DNA of 64,000 nucleotides from Thermothelomyces thermophilus ATCC 42464 (Eukaryota; Ascomycota; Sordariomycetes; Sordariales; Chaetomiaceae): NCBI RefSeq assembly GCF_000226095.1, contig NC_016473.1, forward strand, positions 2,170,001-2,234,000. Direction: 5' to 3'. Positions 10,146 to 22,171 of this stretch are shown here, piece by piece (positions within the stretch are counted from its first letter, which is position 1; every line of letters begins with the position of its first letter). The position numbers and the translations under genes were made by a program. The notes below the pieces were generated by a model. The model ran no database searches. It had not been told where the DNA came from and worked only from the letters and a program-made list of their open reading frames with translations.

Positions 10146-13100
10146 TTGCCGCGGGGGCACGAGATGGCAATATAAAATTGATTGCCGGGGGGCGCTTTAG
10201 ACGGGTCTTCCGCCGGCAGGGGTAGCGGCCTCGTCTCGGTACCCCTCAAGGTAATTATACATTCCGGTTCGGAATATCAACGGACGATGACTCTGTCAGC
10301 TACTAGCTGCTGCCGGAAGGTCTTCCAGTGGAAGAGAACCTGAATCCAAGTGCGCAATTCTGATATCTGGGGTATAGTTGAGGTTGAGTCGGGGGAGACT
10401 TGGGGCCGAGGTTCGTGCTGCAAGTGCCATCAGCCGCTCACAATCAAAAACCACGTTTGCAAGATTGCTTTGTCGCGAGGGGTTGAACGCGATATGCGCC
10501 CTCTAGCACCCGGAGAGGCAGGCTAGGGCTTGTTTCTTGGATCACGGGGTTCTTCTTCGAGAATCGGCGGCCATGAATCACTGTCTGACAGCAACATGCT
10601 TCTTTTGGTTTGCAACGGCAGAAACGTCGTTCAACCGTTTCCCAGAAAGAGGCGAAGAAGCAAGTGATGTCCCATGTATCCAGGAAGGGTCAAAAGACGC
10701 ACCTCATCGCGTCTCATTCCTGTGTAAATGGGGTTGACGCCATGCATAGAAGAGGCACGAGGGCATCTGCTATTCACAGATGCACTGTAGGCTTCCCAAC
10801 CCCTGACGTTCCGGCCGGCACTTGCGTCCCGCGCAGGCTAGAGCACATTGAGTGTCTGAATCCCTGGTTAGTGGTACTAAATGGTAGCTCGACGGCCGGG
10901 GCGCGACGCCGGGAGACAATTGAGAGCCGACCGTCTAGCCAGATGCGGGAATCCGGTCGACAGGACTCGATCTAGAGAGAGAAGTCTTTCGACCGACGCG
11001 CCCTCAGGCTAACGGACGGCGGCAAATTGTGGCAAACCGGAGCCCAGTGTGCCTGCTGCCACTTTATCCGCCAGTATGTTCCAATATTCCAAATCAGTTG
11101 CGCGGCAAGAGTCCGCGTCCCAGCACCGCCAGATCCTTACGGATATGGACTCTCCGTGTGTTGTCAGCCGCCAAACATGCCGCGGATTTTTTCGGACGCA
11201 GAAAACGCAACAAGGTTGGTGGATAGCCTGTACACCCAGTGGATGTCGGCCAACATGGATGTTCAAGAAAGACGCATAACAGCACTGACTGTGCGACCAC
11301 GAGCGAGATGGTGCCAGCCAAACATGCCGCAGAAGATTGAGTGCCATGTCTGTGCTCTTGGCCCCGGTTAATATATTTCCTTGCACACCTGACGTTCTCA
11401 AGACGTCGTTTGGGGCCCATCACGTCTTGGGGGGGAAGGCTGCATGCGAGCCCACCAGCCGAGAATAAAAGAGATCTGAACCCTTGTCGAATGTTGATAC
11501 GAGCGAAGATACTTGTTCAACGGTACAGCTTGATGATTATATGGCGCGCGGCTGCACGGCCAAGAAGTCAGCCGTGGACGGACGAAGAGGTCAAGGATAT
11601 TGTTCGAGCGGTTTCCCAGCGCGCGGAACGGAGTATGATAGCGCCTGTCTCTTTCAGAAAATAACCGCCGTCCCCTGCTCCTTTCCATGCCGCGAAACGC
11701 CTCAGGCCTCGACATACTGAACACCAGGACATGTTGTGCTCCTCGCCACGCAGCGCAGATCACGGCCGTTCTGATACGTGCTGGCCGAAAGACGCACAAC
11801 GTCGAATTTGGATTCGCCTGGAGACGGAATCACAAGACATCCCATGTGTCTCTCCGTCGAACGGCAGCACCCCGGCCAAATCACCATGCCTTGAACGGAA
11901 GGTCATTCACTCTGGGCGACATGGCGAAGGGTGCGAACCTGTATCAGGTGTTACACCGCGATGTATGTTCAGGGGCAAAGGTCCAACCATCCTACGGTCT
12001 TCAGGCCAGAACCGCCGATTCCTGGGCCCGGTGGCTGGAGACAATAGCTCGCATCCATGTATGATATGAACTGCGACTGCTTCAACTGTCCAATGACCTT
12101 GTAAACGCGTGATGCTGTCTGATCTAGACGTCTGCCATGCAGACCATGCGGACTATGCAGGCCGAGACTAATCTGCCTCGTTTGCAGAATGGCCGGTGCA
12201 GAATGGCCAGTCTTGTGGTCAGTGGGATTCGAGCGCCACACACGCCGGCGACGACTTCGCAAAATCCCTTATAGAGAAAACCGTAGGGCAAGGCATTATG
12301 CGACTTGAACTGTACAGCTTGAGGGGTTGCCATCTCCGCCGCGTTCGTTGAGGGAACAGCAGTGAGATCCATCGGGAGAGATCTGGGAGGTGAGTATCCA
12401 ACCTTTGCACAGTACGTTCGTTGAAACGCCGCACAAGCTGCGGGCCGCTAGTCGTGCCTGCACAAGGGCATACTGCTGAATCATCTGTTTGATGTGGTGG
12501 TCCCCGAACTCGGGTGGTACCGCTATGTTCAAGACTAGACAGCAGCCTCTTTCCTTATTGCCCGCAACAACGCCGAAGTTGTCACCACAATCGAGAAATT
12601 TGTTGCGAGGAGACGCAAGGATCGTTGCGTCCCCTGCACTGATCATTGACTCTCATGCTTCATCCGGAGTGAAGTACCCTGTTTCTTCGATAAGTCTCTG
12701 TAGAAGTCGCCTCTTGAGCCGACCTGGACCAGCATTCTTGGCCGTGGAAGATACGCGGCGAAATAAAGGTCGAAGTAGCATGGAATCACAAGTCGCCTCT
12801 CACTCTGGGGGGCGAATTGAAGAGAGAAGACCAGGCTGAGCCGTCAATCTCTCAGCCCGGCGCCAGTCATGAAAACCATGGCTTCAAATCCGACCGTTAA
12901 GTGTTCTGACGCTCGGTAGATGTTTGGAAAAAGGAAGCAGAGGTTTTCAGCCACGCTTGAAAGGCACGAAATGGCTTAGAACCCACAGCAAGGCCCAGAG
13001 CTTTTGGGAAAGCATGGCGTGCTGGGGATATGTGACTCCCTCGCATCATTTCGCCAACAGACCACGCGGCGTGGCATAGGCGACTGAGCCAGCGCTACTC

Positions 13101-16100
13101 CTCCGCCTCGTCGCAGGACTTATGGACGGTGGTCGGGGAAATGGAGCGTTGCCTTATTGGATAATGCAACGGGTAAGCGCATGGCCAAGGGCTACTGCCA
13201 TCACTCGAGCCCCTGGGCCGTATCAAACGCAAACGACACTTGTGCTTCGCCCGCCACGCATCTCGAAGACACGAGGGCGGTGCAACACTCGTATTTGTGT
13301 GGTTTCGAGCACGCGAGTGGTGCTCGCAGGCTTCGACGCAACCCGTGCCTCGAGGCTTCGGTAAGTTCGCTCTGATTAATCCCTGACGGAAAAAAAAAAA
13401 CCAAGACCTGTTGTTTCTTCAGCCGCTGATTGAAATGGCTCCCTGATTTGTTCGGACCCGAACATCCGGCCCGCTATGCATTGTGGCAGCCAACTTCTGG
13501 CATCCCCTGAGCCTTTGTGAGTCTCAACTTTGCGGTGATAGTGCCCAGGCTCCGCGGCACTGAGGATCTTATATCGCCTTTGTCGGGAGACCATCAGAGA
13601 TTGAGAGGTGTGGACGCATTACACACACGGCCTTATGTTGCCGGCAACGTATCCAGAGTCCGGGTAACAAACATGACCATGGCGCAGAGTTCTAAGAGCC
13701 CGACCGCCACCAGCAAACAGTGAGCGCTCCAGGCTCTTTCCGTTGTATGTACGTGCATCGACATGGGCTCCCGTCCTTCATTTTGATGACCTGGACGTAG
13801 GTGATCGAACACTGCAGAGACAAGCGGAGCCTCTGTGAGGACGATTCGGGCCCGTGACTCCCGAGATCTTGCAGCTGTTTAAATAACTGAACGTCATTTG
13901 GACATGGTATTGAACACCACGAAAGAGGTGTGGAGCGCCTCGGGTGCGCTGGTCCACAGAAACATCTTGTCATACGTCCGTACATCAAATACCGACTCTG
14001 CCATGGCGAGGTACCCAAGCACGGCTTAGACTGAGGTCGGAACGGAAGTACTGCGGTGCATAGTCCGGGCGCGACGTGACCGGGCCGTCAGGAGCGGTCC
14101 ACGGGTCAGATCTGATAAGAATCGACCCCGTGCCTGATTGGCACTTCTTCACAAATGAAGTTGAATCCAAGCGGCCAAGCGAGGCGAGAGGACCGGTTCT
14201 TGTCTCATCAACTGATGTTGAAGCAGCATTTCCGCATGGGAGAAATGGTAAGGTTGAGGGTAGCTCTGCTGAGAATGTCCTCAATGAGATTTATTGTGTA
14301 AGGCAGGTACTGCGTAGTACGGAACGCGAATTGCATGACTTGGCATGGAATCGTGTCGTGTTGATCGCGAAGCCCCTTTTCTCTCTGCTCCATTCTCAAA
14401 CAGCGGCGCCTGCCTAGAAGCCTGGAAGTGTGATTCACTGCATAAGCTCGAAGCGGAACTCGCACCCTAAGCTCCGGCGCTTGCAGCCATGATCATCACA
14501 ACCAGGGCGGCTTTGGGAATAGACGAGGGTTTATCCCGGGAGCAGTGTCAGATCCAGTGGCTGTCGCATAAGGAAATGGCGTCGTTTCGGCCATCAGCCA
14601 TCCGCCTTCCCGTTGCGCTAGGCCAGATTCGTCAACCCTTCCAGAATGTTGAGGGAACCAATCGGCATGTATGTATTCCGTACACTACTGTGTACGAAGC
14701 CAACTCGTCTCTGTTGGTCGCCCAGCAGTTCCGGTAGACAGTTGCGGGGTATCTCGTGCCGAAGGTTACCGTCCCGTGGTACTCGACGATGTTGTGGACC
14801 TCAAAAAGGAGAGGAATCGCCCACATCGCTGTTGGACACCGGAGACAATGACCACACAGTGCACAACTGTGAACCCAAACTTTGGTCTCAATCCTCATCT
14901 TGTTGCGGGTGGTTGGGTCAGCGCCTCAGCAGGTCGCGTGGCTGGCAGATTGTGTACGGAACCGAATTGCACTGTGTAGCCGTAATGAAGAACCCCGAGC
15001 ACATCGCCGGGCGTGCTGCTCGAGCAAACATCTCTCGGGGTGACGCCTTATCTCGGAAGCTAACGGCAAGCATCTACCTCAACCCTACAGAAATTGGTTA
15101 CAGCTGCCTGCCGTCGCCCGGGTGCGTTGCTGAACGAAGCTAAGGTGTCGGAACGCTCGAGATAACCGACTTTCCAATGTTGTCTGGAAATGAAAAATGC
15201 AACAAGGCAATTATTTGCGAAGGTGGTGAGGTGTGTGTACTGGTATCTTGGTTGGAGCAACCCCAACCCCCAGGTTTGATGTGCCTTGCGGAGTTCCTTC
15301 CGGCGTATCTTGGAGGTTCCCTGGAAAGAAGGCGCTAAGATCGCCATACACTGCCGTCTGAATTTGTGATCGGTGGCAGCTTGTGCGCTCTTTCCTTGCA
15401 TTCTCTCCCATCCTTACTTCCTTCCCTTCATACCTCGTTTACTGTGCTCTACGGAGTATGCCAAGGTCTAGTACTAGTAAGCAATTGAAGCCACATAATC
15501 ATTCGAGGTGTTGTCGAGTCACAACTCGACGACGACTCAGCACTTCCAAACAGCTTTCCACATTAGGAGTCACCTTGGCAGCTATGGGCCGCATGCGCTC
15601 AAGTTGCCATCCCAATGCGGAAGTCCAACGAGCTCGATCGCCAGGCAACATGCCCCTAATCGAAGCCCTCTCAAACTGCTGGCCATGACGCGAATTTTCT
15701 AAGCTTCTTCCATCGGCCGCCACTCAATTTTCGTCGCGTTTCCATCAACTCGACAATAGGCCTCGGTGCGTATACCTGCTGGTACACATGTAGATGTCCT
15801 CGCTCGCGACGAGCATGATATATGCGCCAGCTCAACTAACTGCTCGCTAGGCAGATCTCCGGCCGGAACCGAATAACGCAGGACGGAGCTGTCGACTGTG
15901 TGCTTGCGTTGTTCAGGCTACCGTGACACAGCATCCCATTTACCGGGAATCCTTACACAGCACGCTACGAAGTACCTAGGTCTCAGTAGATCAAACCTTC
16001 AGGTTCACACGTCCATCCAGGCCCGTTTCAATCTCAGCGCGCCGTTGATCTAGTATGCGGGGCTGCTACTCTGCCTGATGCAGTCCCCTCTATCAGAATG

Positions 16101-17214
16101 ACGAGTTACCGGTCGCCGGTCTTTTGCTACTTCGGGACGATACAGCAGAGTCGCTTTGAGCACGCCCTCAACAGCGTATCGAGCTGCCCGAACCGACCAA
16201 CTCCCGAGCCTTGCAGCCCAGGTTTTAGCGTGACCAAATTGACGGGATGCGAGAGCGGACGCTTAGCGATAGACAAGCACACACGGCCGCGCAGGAAAGC
16301 TGTTCCACAGGGGCATATCGAGACGAGCAGTTGCGTCGCCTGGCGATCTGTGCAGAAGCGGAGCAGGGTTTGAAGTTCTGTGCGCTCTGCTCGAAAACGC
16401 GTCGAGAGAAGGGAAGCCTTATACGGAGTACAGTACGTGTAACTACGAGGTACGGATACTCTTCGGGCGAGATTTTGCTCTTGGGAAGCCGCTTTCTCCA
16501 CCTGTCGCTCCTGGCATCTCGCTGCCGCGCCGGCTGGCCGGTCTGTCGTCCTGATATCGTCTGGGGCGCGTTGCGTCAGGCTGCACTGCTGGCCCCCAGA
16601 GGCTTCAACCCCTGTGCTCAGACGAGAGATGCGAGCATCATCCCTGACGGGAGAGAAGGCTCAAACGACGCACGGTCTCCGATCTCAACTCTCGGCTACT
16701 ACGCTAGCTAGCCACACCCCGAGGAGTAGGCCAGTGGTGGAAACTTGGGAAGCTTCCACCGTTGGGAGCCACACTCGAACCCCAGACACCCTTGCCGCCT
16801 TGCTTGGTCGACGCCTGTTTCGCGCCCATTGTTTCGTCCATTGCAACCCTCTGGATGCACGACACCTTGCCCATGGCCCGCTTACCACTGTACCGAGTCG
16901 GGTAGAGTTACACCAGACCCCACCGCAATCCGTCTTCCTCTGCTGAACTGGGGGCTTGGGTGGACATCAGCGCGGCTTGCTCGGCGCTGCTTCCCACCTC
17001 TCCGACGGGCCCTGTTTCTGACGAGATACGACGCCGTCAGCTCTTTCCCCGGACGCCTTGCTCGCTCCCCTGCCGTGTCGGCATTGCTTCGGGCGGGATT
17101 GCGCACAAGGAATAGCACGAACGACGGCGTCGCCCGCGCTTGTGTCAAAGGCAGCCCGCCCACCACTGCCGCGACCCAACCCAACCCGGGCTCTCAGGGC
17201 TGACGTCCGTGTTT

Positions 17215-17276
17215 GTATGTACGCAGTATGTAAGGTATGTATATATGTACATACATACATACATACTAGTACATAC
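17215..17276. repeat. TATG/CATA low-complexity tract with palindromic core
   Basis: Tandem TATG-like units turn into tandem CATA units around TATGTACATA (17244-17253). The whole can fold back on itself. The same 10-base palindrome recurs at 32659, 32747 and 36883. Confidence 0.75.
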
Positions 17277-19891
17277 AAGAACGCAGAACCAGCTACCATA
17301 AGCGCGTGCTGCCGCCCGCCCGACCCCCCCCCCCCCAGTGGTGTTACAAGTCCCGTGTTGGAACTCGTCCACGCCCAAGTCGAGACGGAGAGCGCGTCTG
17401 CCATCTCTTCAGATTCACACCGCACCGTCGCCTACTCGTACACCTCGTCCCCCATTGCCCAGCTCGACATAGCCGTTCTCTGGGCGTTAACGGTAAATCC
17501 CTCGATGCAGGGCTACCAGTCCCAGGCTAAAATCCTCAGGCACTGGACGCTACCGTTCGGAGCTGAGGCACAACCAAGCCGCTAACCACCTTCCTAATCG
17601 GCGCAGTACACGGCTGCATACCACCGTGGCCATGCTGCTACACAACCTCGCCTTGACCTCCTCCGCTCTTGAGCCACTTCCTTGGTTCAAATGCCGGCAA
17701 GGACAGAATCTACCCGCATGCCGCTGGCCTCCTAACTTCTACCTTATCCGTTCAACTTGGGCTGAGGTTTCGATAGAGGTTTGCCCCTCCTCGGCTTCAC
17801 TACCGCCAGTTTCAAACTATGGTTGCAGTTTTGTGCGCCTACTGCCCCGATCTTACCAGCCGTGCATGTTTGCGTACTGCGTACTGCGCACCCGCCGGCT
17901 TCACCCCCTGTCGCTTTGGTGTCCGATCTGCGTTCACGGTCCCCGCCCTCACTGGGACCACGGATACCCCTGCCTTGAACATCAAGTTCCGCGATTGGCT
18001 CGAGTTCAACGAGAGTACAGCAACGGGCCATGCTTTCTTCCGTGGAGACGAAGCAGCAGAGGTTACGTGGAATCAGGGCCAATCAGTGAACCCCTTAAAC
18101 CCTCCAGCCGAAATGCCATGCCCACCTCTCCTCACAATACGCCGTATGTTCATACAAGTGCATACAATACTCCGTCACTGCTGGTTTAGAAGGGCTGTGG
18201 CTGGGCCTGGCATGCGCAGTATGCGGTATGTTGTCCGGCGGCCAGATCAGTCTGAGGAAGTAACGAGGCCGAAACTGCGTGAGGAAGCCCCTCGAGCCAA
18301 TACGCTGAACGGGCTTGTCTCGCCTTGCTTGACATGAGGTGCCGGATGTGTGCGTGGGCGCCGCTGGTCTGACTTGGCTCTCGCTTCCTCCGAGCTGTTG
18401 TCATGCACGCACACGCAGTACGTCCTGGCAACTCATGCTCGAGTTCCTGCAGACCGCTACATACTACTCACCCATTCTCTTCGCTCCTCTTTCGGCCGCC
18501 GACCCTAACTGCCTGCTCGACTGGCTCAGCATGAATGCTTCTCGGCCGGTTCTTGGTTGGCTCTACCAAGTGTGCGTGCCATCAGTGGCTTCAGTCCGTT
18601 TCATCGAAGCCCTTGTCCGGCATTAGCCATTCAGCCGAGAGATCATGTCTACACTAGTCTAGTTCTCGCTATAGCCTTGCTGCGCATAGCAGACGCAGTG
18701 GAAGGCCGAATCTCGATTGCGGGAAGGGTGGCCCAGCCCGTCTCATCTCCCATGATCCCCATATTATTATAACGGATCCCCGTAGTCCGCGGCTTTCGTC
18801 TAATCGAGGCGTCCGCCCCGAGAACCACCCTGGACAAGCCGCCGTTATAGCAGGCGCCTGCTGTCAGGTACCAGGTACCCGTCTACCACGGGGGACCCCA
18901 GTCATCGTTACCGTTGCCCGTGCAAACCCTGCCTTGCTGTCGAATGCGGCGTCGGTGCTGCTCCGTTGTGAAGTACGTGCAGGACGTTCTCCGCCGCTAC
19001 TGATCCCACCTCCATCCCACCTTGAGAACAGGGGACCAAGGGAGCGGGCCTTAATACCACCAAGGACAGCCCTCAAGAGCATCATAACTCCCGGGTCTAT
19101 TCCTTTCTCGAGAATATTCACCGGAAAACCGGCTCCGCCACGGATTGCTTCACGCACCCAAACTCACACAAAAGATATTTCTCCTGTTCCTGGACCTCAG
19201 TCCCAACCAGAAACCTTCCCCACTTTGTTGGTCTCTGACTGTCATTACATCCAAGAGACGACCCTCGATCGACGGTGACCCAGATCAACATTGCCTCCGG
19301 GGTCACTTCAAACCTGGCGCGAATCTTGGTGTTTCTCGGTACGACGCACTCACGCACTTTACCCCGAGGAATTTCCTCTCGATCCGACCTGTTGTCGCTC
19401 CCCGCGCCGCAGCTTGTGCTGTTTGATCTTCGGCGAGGCCCTGGAAGGCCATTGACAAAGCCCCAGCGACTGCCTCCTCAACCTTCCAGCACGTACTCGT
19501 TTGTCTATCGAAGGGCCACGGGGAGAATCTCCGCTAAGAACCGGCCACGAACTAGATTCGCGGCCTCTGGGAGTGTCAAGCTTGCCTCGTTGGTGTTGCC
19601 GACGGTGATGTTCATCCGCGGCTCCTGATTTTTTGTACACCAACTCCAACAATCGCTCGCTTCTCTCACCACCTCGTCACTCGCTTTCCCGGTCCGTCCA
19701 GTAAAGATTACCTTGCACAACCGAGGCGATCTTTTAACCCTCGTTATTTGCTGGAGACGCCTCGAAACCTCGCCGACCATCGAAACAAAGCGTTCCAAAT
19801 GCTTGTTACCAGGCACGCCGCTACGGAGCAGAATTCTTGGTCCATAAGCAAGTTCGAACCCGCCTTTCGCAAGTCTGCGGAAAGATCACGC

Positions 19892-22171
19892 ATGTCGAAC
19901 AACTTCGACACGGTGACACAGTCGGACTGGCAGGGCCAGTACTCATTCCTCCCGCCGGGGGACAACACCATCTTTTCGCAGCCGTATGAGCATGTGGCAA
20001 GCTCGACAGAGAATGCAGAGTCACCGGCGCAGCCGCGAACGGTGGTTGCACCGAGTGAGGCGCCCAAAGCAGAGGGTTCCCCGCTGGGTCAGCGTCTTGA
20101 CCCGCTCGGTTTACGACAGACAAAGCAGCCGTCGCCGATCCCAGAGCAGCCAGAGAACCAGGAAGAACAGTGTCCGTCCAAGGCACCCGAACTGACACAT
20201 GAGGAGTCAACGACCTCGACCGAGACCCGCGACGTGTCTCTAGGGTCGAACCCCCTGAGCTCAGTGTCATCGGCTCCGGGGCAAGGCTCTGAAGCGGGGG
20301 CCCCGAGCCAGTCGGGTAACGAGGGGCAACCCGCCGCCGTGAAGGAGGAGGAGGAGGAGGAGGAGGTTGTGGAGGACGAGGAGATGGCAGAAGGGGGGGA
20401 AGGGGGGACCGAAGCGCAGCCTCAGCAGCCACAGACAGCGGCCGAGCGAACTGCGCAGCGGCGCAAAATGAAGCGCTTCAGGTACATGCCCTCGGGGCGG
20501 ACTTGTTTCCCGGAAACTGGCGAACAAAAGGCTGATCTTGTCTCCAGGCTTACTCATCAACAGACGAGATTTTTGATGAGCGAGTTTGCTAAGCAACCGC
20601 ATCCCGATGCCGCTCATCGCGAGCGCCTCTCGCGAGAGATCCCGGGCCTTAGCCCACGCCAGGTACAGGTGTGGTTTCAGAACCGGTAAGTGTGCTGGCC
20701 CTGGGTTGGAGTTTGCGCTCCCCGGGGGGGGGGAGGGGCCGTTGGTCGACTCTGCGGAATGCTGACATATGAGCCAGTCGCGCCAAAATCAAGCGCCTCA
20801 CCGCGGACGATCGCGAGCGCATGATGAAAATGAGGGCGGTCCCGGAGGATTTTGACAGCCTCAGTGCGCTCCACTCGCCGTACGGCGCCGTTCACGCCCT
20901 CGGGACACCCATTACGTCGCCTGTCGACCTTGGCGGATCTTCGTACGCGCCTCTCATGGTGGATGTAAGGAGGCATGACGGCGACGAGCACCTGTCCCCC
21001 ACCGGCCTGAGTCCGGCGTTTGGAAATATAGGTTTCGGCCACTCGGCAGGACTTGGCACACCAGATATTCTCTCGCCCATCTCCCCTACCTCTACTGACC
21101 GGTACGGCTACCCGAGCCATCTCTCGACCACGCCGCTGAGTGCCGGGCCAAGGACGTCCAACCCGTTTGCAAGGCAGGCAAGCCTGGACTCAGGAATGCA
21201 GATGCACAACGCCCACTCCCGACAACAGATCCGACCGCTGCAGCCTCTCCAGCTTCGCGACACCATGACCAGATCGCGCTCGGACAGCCTCCAGTCGCCA
21301 TTGCGTTCGAGCATGTCGTGGAAGGGCGACGCGATTGACTACACGACCTACCAAGGGGGAAATCCTTCGTCACATCTGGGAAGTAGGCAGCACAGTATCT
21401 ACCACCAAGATCAGGTGGGCGGCAGCTCAGCTGGTGGCTTGGGCGCCTACGAGTCGGGCAACTATTCCGGTAGGTTCTCCTTCTCAGAAAATGTCAAGTT
21501 CAAAGCCAAGCGTGGCTCGAGGGTACAGGAGCTAACCGTGAGTTTCAGCTTCGGCCGTGCAATCGCCGGCTCATTATTCGGGCTTTCAATCCTCCAGCTT
21601 GCAGGCGAGCCAGCAGCGGAACTCGCGGTTGAGAGCTGCGTCTGCCTCCTCGCTCCCACTCGGCTTAGATCTGCGGACACAGTTCAGGTCCGCCATCGGG
21701 TCCGGCGGCGGTCTACCAAACTCGACACAGTCTCCAGGTCCGCGGACGGCTTCGACCCCGCAACTGGGCGGCGTCTCGTCCGGCTTCACGGGCAGCTTCC
21801 CGTCGACGCCTCTCACGGCACCCGTCGACTTCTCCTTGCCCAGGTCATCCGCCGCGTACCGAACCTCGACCACCGACTACTCGATGCCCCAGATGAGCGC
21901 CCCTATCGCGCCTCCAAACGACTTCTCGCAAGCCTTCCAGGCCAGCATGTCGAGCCCGAGCGCGAGGACACCGATGAGGGATTCCTTTGGCGGCGGCGGC
22001 GGCGGCGGCGGCGGAGGGGCCGGGCCGCTGGGGCTGGGGCCGCAGAGACAGGGTCCGGGAGATCGCAGCGACGACTACTCGGACCCTCTGGGGATGAAGC
22101 GGAAGCGCAGCTTCACGGGGCCATTACCCGCCACGACGGCCGGCGCTGGCGCTTACGGCAGCACGGCGTGA
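19892..22171 (+). CDS. Homeobox transcription factor
   Basis: This is a nuclear DNA-binding regulator. Exons are 19892-20481, 20548-20685, 20778-21469 and 21549-22171, giving 680 residues. The homeodomain spans about 192-252 and contains RLTHQQTRFLMSEF, the recognition helix SPRQVQVWFQNRRAKIKR with W239, Q241 and N242 (homeodomain positions 48, 50 and 51), and one extra residue between helix 1 and W48. No TALE insertion is present. Ahead of it lie a Glu run and a Gln/Pro-rich segment; behind it a long Ser/Pro-rich tail with a nine-Gly run near the end and a basic MKRKRSF. Intron 1 is 66 nt without a stop and cuts the start of the homeodomain. The start is uncertain: an in-frame ATG at 19799 would add 31 residues. 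It resembles the Phx1/Htf1 class linked to conidiation, but I cannot assign the orthologue. Confidence 0.9.

Larger units (their letters stand above)
8737..19891. other. Gene-free region upstream of the homeobox gene
   Basis: No open frame in these 11 kb has recognisable protein features, and the many short frames on both strands look random. The composition is more balanced than in the coding parts, without the strongly AT-rich blocks expected of RIP-mutated repeats. From about 16.9 kb to 19.8 kb the plus strand turns pyrimidine-rich, as in fungal leaders, so part may be transcribed 5' leader of the homeobox gene. Contents that stand out are a GCAC-type microsatellite at about 8774-8806, a perfect inverted repeat at 10122-10145, TACGGAGTA copies at 15450 and 16422, and a TATG/CATA tract at 17215-17276. 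Confidence 0.6.

Noticed and set aside
8737-19891. Possibility that the gene-free region is RIP-mutated transposon DNA
   Set aside because: There is no strong AT shift, no recognisable transposase or reverse transcriptase remnants, and no terminal repeats by eye. A TpA/ApT index and self-alignment would settle it.
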